A stretch of 64,000 bases of DNA from Adiantum capillus-veneris (Eukaryota; Streptophyta; Polypodiopsida; Polypodiales; Pteridaceae). The position numbers were made by a program, and so were the translations under genes. Below, piece after piece: positions 57,975-64,000 of the stretch (within the stretch, counting starts at the first letter, position 1; each line of letters begins with the position of its first letter). Location: positions 93,880,529-93,944,528 of the forward strand of contig CM043959.1 in NCBI GenBank assembly GCA_014529385.2, in the 5' to 3' direction. The notes beneath the pieces were generated by a model, which saw only the letters and a program-made list of their open reading frames with translations, had not been told where the DNA came from and did not search any database.

Positions 57975-60040
57975 GAGAAAACCATAAAGAGCCTCTGAAA
58001 ACACCACAAGTGTTTCCAAATCCAATCCAAGACCCCCAAGATAAACCGCAGGGGCAAAAAGGGAAGAATCGTAAAAAGAAGATTGGGACGTACCCAAACC
58101 CTGTAGACGAGATTAAGCAGGTGAAACATCTAAGAGGTTTAGTGGAGGAGACTCAAAGGAAACTAGAACCAGAACCCATGCATGTCAAAATTCATGACAC
58201 AGTGTTTCCCACGCAAGTTCATCCACCTCACATGAACCATAGACCGTTAGCCATATCTAGTATCATCCAAGAAGGGAGTGAGGACAGGACATCAGAAAGT
58301 GAGCATACACCCTTCTTGTTGGAAAGGATGTTTAACGAAGGAATACCTGATCCCATTGAAGAATATGAGATTCCATCCTCACTAGTTCCTAGTCAAGGAC
58401 CTACACCTTGCAAAACGCCAATGAATGTTGCCAAACTCGTGGACTTCATGTCTTCTGAGGTCCGAACCACGATCATAGCAAAGCTGTATGGAGATCCTGA
58501 GTTATTCCTTGCACTTCGAGCATTCCTTAACGGAGAGCTACGAACGGGATTACCGCAGTTTGCGCAACCAAATAGGCCTGACTCGATTATGATTGATGAG
58601 GAAAATCATGTGCAATCACTTGACTTAGATGGACACGAGTCTGTGATTGAGGTACCCATTAACGAATTAGGGTAGTATTTTGAAGGTGACGAGTCTAATG
58701 CGACCCTACCCATCACTACCAAGGGATTAACTATAAAGGGAATTCTTGATGGTGGTGCAGGAGTTAGCATCGTTACAAAAGATTGTTGGGAATCCATGGG
58801 AAAACCCCGCCTCAGTGTTACTAACATTGTGGTAAAGATGGCAAATGGTACCATAGCCAAACCTATGGGGATGCTCAAGGATCTTAAGATCAAAGTTCTA
58901 GGATACAAGGTACGACATACGTTCATTGTAATGGATTTCTCTAAACACCTTATGTCATATGAAATGATTTTAGGACGACCATTCATGAGGGAAGCACAAA
59001 TGGTTCACGATTGGTCTAAAAATCATGTCTATTTGCAATTCCAAGACTCTGTCCTTAGAGTGGATTTGGTGACTGGTAAGGTACACCCCTTAGGGAGTAA
59101 AACCATTATTGATCATCGCTCTGACACCACACTTCACTCGGCCCTACTACAATATTGTTACACTTGTAAGAAGGATACAGACATTGGCCAAGATTCTCCT
59201 TATATGGATGTGTTACCGGCTATGACGGAATCAGACAATGTAGACTGGGTCCACCTAGCATCAACCATAGACACTTGGGGAAATAGGGGGACGACCTGGG
59301 TAACACCTGAGGGGGATGAAATGCATATACCCTTAAATATGCTACAAGCAATGCATATCGCTTCCGACAAGACTCATCCTAATGTAACGAAGAAAACATA
59401 CAAGTGGGTCCCTAAAGCTTCTTTAGTGACCATAAATAGTGCTAAAAAGCAAAAGCCTTGTAAGAAACGTACCACTCGCTCCAAGAAAAGTAAGAAAATG
59501 TTGCGATGGATCCCTAAACGACTATTGGAAGCCCAAGGCTACTATCAAGGAAATGATCAAATCTGGGTGCCAAAACATAGATTGTGCTCTTACCTATCAC
59601 CTAACCCAAGTGAGCCCAATCCCGTAGCTCCAAAACGAATCAATGATCGTGGAAAGAAAAAAATCACAGAATGCTACACACCTGCTCCCGAGCTTGTTTG
59701 GGTACCAAAGAAAGAACGATTTGTTCCACCTAGCTCAGGAAGGGGGGAGTCCCATGAAGATTCTAGCTCCTCCTGTAATACATCCATAGAGGTAAAAGCT
59801 TCTACACAGCCTCCATCTATAGTAGTGGACCTCCATGAAGCTACAAAAGAATCCACACCTCCCAGTGTTCAAGAATCACCTAATGAACCACTTCAAGTTC
59901 GATCCTGGGAGAGTACCTTACCACCCTTGCAGCTTGACAAGGCACCTAGGGTAATAACAAACTACTGGCAAAAATCCTCACCTATTACCAACTGGAACAA
60001 TTGGTTTCAAAGGGTGACAAGCTCATTTCAAACGGTATGA
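57950..60040 (+). CDS. Second ORF: linker, aspartic protease and W[VI]PK-repeat tail, with one internal TAG
   Basis: Overlaps gag by 25 bp in the -1 frame. The first part (57950-58672) is a charged linker ending VIEVPINELG. A TAG at 58673-58675 interrupts, but the same frame continues at once with YFEGDESNATLPITTKGL and the protease: ILDGGAGVSIVTKDCW (active-site Asp in DGGAG), VVKMANGTIAKPMGMLKDLK, EMILGRPFMREAQMVHDW. After it, instead of reverse transcriptase, comes a tail of about 320 residues with four motifs KWVPK, RWIPK, IWVPK and VWVPK and a Ser/Pro-rich end, closing SSFQTV at 60040. The stop may be a disabling mutation (CAG to TAG) or a readthrough site. The protease would mature gag; the tail's role is unknown. 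Confidence 0.8.
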
Positions 60041-61638
60041 TCTACCCAAGGAAGGGGGGAGTGTTGCTGACAGTCATCATTCATTTGTTTCCCTCTCAAC
60101 CTTTCTCCCTGACCTCTCAATTCCAATCTTAGGGAATGTACATATAAAGCTTTATACTCACAAAAAAAAAAAAAAGAGCAAGAGCAATTAGCAAACGAGT
60201 ATGCACATTAAAAGTCAAAACATTGACTCAGAACTATACATGTCACATCTGGTACAGTGAAGCAGAAACCTATGCCATAAAACACCTTTGATCCTCATCA
60301 CTTGAGTGATGGAGGGTAGGTAAGATTAGTACGATAGGAGTGTTTTTGTTTTAGAGTTGAGTGATTAGCAAAGTTCTCTTTTCCCACTAATGTGCCTCCT
60401 GGAGGTATTCCTTTTGTTTCCTAGTGTGTACAGGAGCGTGTTTCTATTGATAGTATTTGGACCTTCATGGAACCTTCAAATCAAGCGCGACCATCAACAC
60501 AAACAGGTGTTTCTTGTCCATTAGCATTGCCCTTATCTTTTTTGCATCCATGATTGTCTGCTTTGATTGTGATTGGTAGCATAATATTCAGCGCATTGGC
60601 TTAGTATCAAACATTTAATTCAATGCAATCTTTTGTCATAATCACTTGTTTAGGGGTAAAAATCAAGCAGTCCGACTAAGCTAGTTTGACCAAGCTAGGT
60701 ATTAGAAATCTTCTCTTAATACCATGGGGAATGCCTTCATAATAAACAATGGTTACTTAGGTTCTTAATCCGATTTAGGCAGCATTGTATGAAATGTACT
60801 AGGGCTTTCTAGTGGGCTTGACCCTATTGACCTTTAGCTTAAGTATTATAAAGGGATTTTACTAATGTGATGAGCCTGGGGAGGGTAACAATGTTATATG
60901 GCCCCCCAAAGTTACAAAATTAAAATGCTGAAAATGAACAAGCAAAAAATCAAAGTGCCACAATGTAAAATTTTAAGTTGGAAGAGAAATCTCAGCTTGA
61001 ATTGGTACTTCACTCACATGTATCGCCTATGGTACTAGAGCCCTAGAGGTTCCCAGCGTGGGCGCTTTTCCTTGAAAAGCAAAAAACCCAAGGCATACAA
61101 AATAAGCACACACATCATAATTGAATCAATGTGAAAAGACCTTGGGGGGTCAAAGAAAAAGTAATCAGACAGGCGATGATTTCATGAGAAATTCCTTTTA
61201 TGGTAGCTTAACTACAAGGTTTTCTAGATATAGCCTCTAGTCAGCCCTTGAACATGAATACTTGGCTCTCGCGATTAAACAACTTAATTGACCACAGAAA
61301 ATTAAGAAGCTTACCCATGGTATTAATATTCGATCTCTAGTGCTTTTCGACCGTCATATTAGCGACCCCAGACTTGTTTAATTTTTTGCCTTTACATTTG
61401 TTTATGCATTTGATTACATTGCAATTTAATGTTCATTGCTAACAAATTGTTTGAAATTCTTTTACCAATCAATTTTTCTATCTAAAACTGCATATGCTTT
61501 TTAAGAGAATGCCATTACTGTGCCAATGTTGTTTGATTTTGCAGTGACTGAAGAAGGCTAAGGACATTCATCTCAAATGCTCTTCCACCTCGACGAACCA
61601 GCTTCAACTCAATAGCTTCCGAGGATGGAATCTACATC
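60041..61638 (+). other. 1.6-kb non-coding stretch before the 3' LTR
   Basis: Directly after the ORF stands AAGGAAGGGGGGAGTGTTGC (60048-60067), nearly identical to the true polypurine tract and LTR start at 61639-61655 (AGGAAGGGGGG, two bases, TGTT). A poly(A) run of 14 lies near 60163-60176. I see no RT, integrase or env-like ORF here. Confidence 0.7.
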
Positions 61639-61651
61639 AGGAAGGGGGGCA
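61639..61651 (+). promoter_or_regulatory. Polypurine tract
   Basis: AGGAAGGGGGGCA immediately before the 3' LTR, the usual priming site for plus-strand synthesis. Confidence 0.85.
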
Positions 61652-62226
61652 TGTTAACCCTCACGGCTCACGGACACCCCATCACCTACGATGGACGCGT
61701 ATTATGTATTTGGTAGAGTCAGGTACCGGGCTTGTCGGTCCAATAGGGAAAGGTAGAGTGATCGTCGATGAGAGGCGCACTTTAACTTGGACATTCAAGG
61801 GATTAGTTGGTTAAGCATGGGCGCCCAAGTGTGAATGGGGTGAGCTCCTATAAAAGCCAACTAAACCTAATTTTTACTCATTCTCTCATTTGTGCAATTG
61901 AAGAGTGCTCTTGCTCCATCTCCATCTTCTTCTTCTTCACCTCCTTGTGTGTGTGTGAGAGAGAGAGAGGGAGAGGGAGAGTGTGTGTGCGATCGAGCAT
62001 TACGAAGGCACGACGGCGGCGAAGCGGTTGAGCGCGGCACGACTGCAGCTTCTTCTTCATCGCGGCGAGGAATCCACCACGAAGGCGAGCGTAGAGCGGT
62101 GAGTGACACACCCTTTGTTTTCTTGAGCTTGCTAGTTTAGGCTTGTTGTGTGCTTGGAGCCGTTTGTGGCTCGCATACGGTGTATTGGCAAGTCCCTTGC
62201 TTCGACAGTGCGGCAAGGAGCGCACA
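61652..62226 (+). repeat. 3' LTR of the young element
   Basis: 575 bp, nearly identical to 53348-53922. Differences seen: C for T in the first 15 bp, G for A in ATGGACGCG, and a rearranged GT/GA run. Confidence 0.9.
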
Positions 62227-62247
62227 GACTCTTATTGCAAAATTAAC

Positions 62248-62249
<2 letters not shown>

Positions 62250-62312
<63 letters not shown>
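62250..62312. repeat. (GA)n microsatellite
   Basis: About 31 uninterrupted units just beyond the 3' LTR flank. Confidence 0.95.
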
Positions 62313-62314
<2 letters not shown>

Positions 62315-62389
62315 GAACATCAAGTAGTGTAGCATGGTGATCTTTCATAAGTTTCACGTAATCACACAGCAAAAACCTTATAGACCTTT

Positions 62390-63831
62390 GGTCATACATC
62401 TTGGTCTCCATCAAACACACCAATCATATCATCTACTTCATCCATATTAGAGCATTTTGAAGCTATCTCCCATTTCATATGATCATCATCGTCAACTTCC
62501 GTAGCTATAGCTTCATGGGTTTGAAAGACATCGTAGTGCGTTTTTGCAGCTCTTGTTGCAATGTTCAATGGCTTATGGATAAGTCTCATGTTGCAAAAAA
62601 CATAGACCAAAGGTGAAGACGGTTTCATTTCTTGGTATGCATAAAGTCAAATATCGACCAATTTCTCTTGTAGCTTCCACTTGATGCTGCAACAAATAGA
62701 ACCCTAGATGCAATGTGTTGCAACTCCACTTTCTCCCCACCATACTCCTTCCACCATAGAGACACACATGTGTGTGCAATGGAATCTATATACCATGGTC
62801 CTGGAACATGCTAGTTATATTAGCATAATCAACTCGCTGATGAAAAGAAGTTTTTCCCTCCTCTTGTCCCAATAGTTGAGAGCACACTGTCTTGAAGTCG
62901 ATCATGAATTCTTTATTGGTTGTTTGTTGATGCATTCTAAATTTGGGATCAAAAATAGATGTAGCAGCATATGCAATTGCAGCCATTGCTTGTTGGCAGC
63001 TGTGATTATGGCACCTTTGTCCTTTGCACCAAAGCCAACATGCTCTCTTACTTTGCGTAATGCCTCTGAAATACACCAATAAACTCAACCAAAGACGAAA
63101 GAGTCTTTGTTGACTATTTGCAAAAGATCTACAAATGGTTTGGTTAGGGTGAAAATTCTCTCTACATTGCGCCAAAAAATTGGCCAGTTCACAAGCTATG
63201 CACATCTTGTAGCTGCCTCTTGGTAGCTAGAATACTTACTGAGCCAAGCATCCCATCGTCTATTGACTACCATTTCAATCAAAGAAGGCTTCACTTCTTG
63301 CAAGGTGGCAAGAACATAGTATGCGGTTGCAAACCTTGTCGCACAAAATATTTGTAAGTTTTATTGGGTGATTTTATTCAAAAAAGAGCATACAAAAATT
63401 GATGCCCTCTAATAAATTTCACAACATGATTTGCATCCAGTAGTGTTTGTTTTATGACGACCATTTTGCCATTTTTTAAAAATAGAAAATTAAGAGTATG
63501 CATGGCACATTGCACCCAAGTAATCTTTGGGTACTTAACTTGGATAGTCCTCCTTGTAGTCTTATAATTGGATGCATTATTTGAGACAAATGCAGTCACA
63601 TTCTTTGGCCCACCTGTCTTTGCTATGGTGCACTCCTTTATGCTTGCTAGATAATCACCAGTCTTTTCTTTTAAGAGGTGTCAATGGCTTATACAAACAT
63701 GGACCCTCTAGGGTTGATAAGCATCACATTGATGAGCAACTTCTTTTGACAGTTGGTCCATCCATCCAACACTATGGTGCAACCATATGATGGAACAAAG
63801 TCTACCACCATGTGCTTGATAAGATACCTTG
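62390..63831 (-). pseudogene. hAT-family transposase (DUF659-type core), decayed
   Basis: On the minus strand from 63831: KHMVVDFVPSYGCTIVLDGW with TN next (first catalytic Asp region), LLINVMLINPRGSMFV, two stops, KTGDYLASIKECTIAKTGGP, then TAFVSNNASNYKTTRRTIQ and WVQCAMHTLNFLF. These follow the DUF659 order of plant and animal hAT transposases. The usual TDNAxNY is SNNASNY, so the second catalytic Asp is Asn. Further down, with stops and frame shifts: CATRFATAYYVLATLQEV, RRWDAWLSKYSSYQEAATRC, PFVDLLQIVNKDSF and VYWCISEALRKVREHVGFG (62.8-63.3 kb), and a C-terminal piece MRLIHKPLNIATRAAKTHYD with an acidic end (62628-62392). The N-terminal part including the BED finger is missing because a CACTA-like terminus begins at 63832. 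Confidence 0.8.
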
Positions 63832-64000
63832 CACTACAAGACGTACTTCACATTAGCGATGCTCACAATGCGACGCTCAAAAGTGAAAATCCACGGTGTG
63901 GCTATGAGCGTTGCTATGGGTGTCGCTATTCTATTTGTTGCATAGTGATGCCTATAGCGATGCCCATAGAGCCGCTCATAGCGACAACGACAGGGGAAAA
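63832..64000 (+). mobile_element. Terminus of a CACTA-type transposon (runs off the window)
   Basis: Begins CACTACAAGACG, matching the CACTACAAGAAA terminal inverted repeat of plant CACTA (En/Spm) elements in the first ten bases. Subterminal copies of a short motif in both orientations follow: TAGCGATGCTCA, GTGTCGCTATT, TAGTGATGCC, TAGCGATGCCCATAG, CATAGCGAC. It interrupts the hAT coding frame. The other end and target-site duplication lie outside. Confidence 0.7.

Larger units (their letters stand above)
53348..62226 (+). mobile_element. Young gypsy-type LTR element with gag and protease but no reverse transcriptase
   Basis: Two LTRs of 575 bp each (53348-53922, 61652-62226) differ by eye in only two substitutions plus the composition of a GT/GA run. 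Flanks are GCCTC (53343-53347) and GACTC (62227-62231), a 5-bp duplication with one mismatch. Inside are a tRNA-Asp-type primer site, a low-complexity leader, a 1037-codon gag, a second ORF with the protease, about 1.6 kb without coding, and a polypurine tract at 61639-61651. No RT, RNase H or integrase motif is visible in any frame, so it should depend on enzymes from another element. Confidence 0.85.

Overview
The window is eukaryotic, from a land plant with a TE-rich nuclear genome. Evidence: Ty3/gypsy elements of the Tat/Athila type (tRNA-Asp primer sites, extra RNase H), Ty1/copia elements, a hAT transposase with a DUF659-type core, a CACTA-type terminus, short GT-AG introns (74-89 bp), long (GA)n/(CT)n arrays, and a decayed auxin-response-factor-like exon pair. 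Lineage cannot be fixed from sequence alone. A fern or another non-flowering vascular plant is my guess from the mix of gypsy families. I find no intact, clearly functional host gene and no tRNA or rRNA gene.

Layout. 1-556: fragment of an unassigned transposase-like gene (-). 557-2815: 5' LTR, tRNA-iMet primer site and decayed gag of a gypsy element (+). 2854-10496: gypsy element A (-), with gag-protease, a long leader and one LTR. 10497-16197: mostly non-coding, with an auxin-response-factor-like pseudogene at 13.4-14.3 kb. 16198-21660: gypsy element B (+), a relative of A. 21.7-23.6 kb: non-coding with a (GA)n array. 23580-26058: 3' part of a copia element (-). 26.06-41.07 kb: a segment with inward-facing, unrecognised or unusual genes (two on +; a histone-H3-like pseudogene and the transposase-like gene on -), invaded by a copia deletion derivative (30472-33383) and by a 1.9-kb segment (36.9-38.8 kb). 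41.1-50.05 kb: gypsy wrecks, including a Tat-type pol (+) meeting the 5' half of a related copy (-) tail to tail. 50.05-52.35 kb: a different gypsy pol (-). 53348-62226: a young, complete-looking gypsy element with 575-bp LTRs but no reverse transcriptase. 62390-63831: decayed hAT transposase (-), interrupted at 63832 by a CACTA-like terminus that runs off the window.

Most interesting points. (1) Elements A and B both carry palindromes (8-9-bp stems, 4-nt loops) at about 280-bp intervals in the leader and one in the LTR. The positions match between elements while the stem sequence has changed on both arms. (2) A degenerate histone-H3-fold pseudogene with an N-terminus starting like H3 and a tail of about 170 residues sits beside the transposase-like gene. 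(3) The transposase-like family occurs three times here, with introns and a possible D-D-E set, and belongs to none of the common plant superfamilies I know. (4) The youngest LTR element has gag and protease but no pol, with four W[VI]PK motifs downstream of the protease.

All coordinates are from reading the sequence by eye. Family assignments rest on remembered motifs, with no database search.
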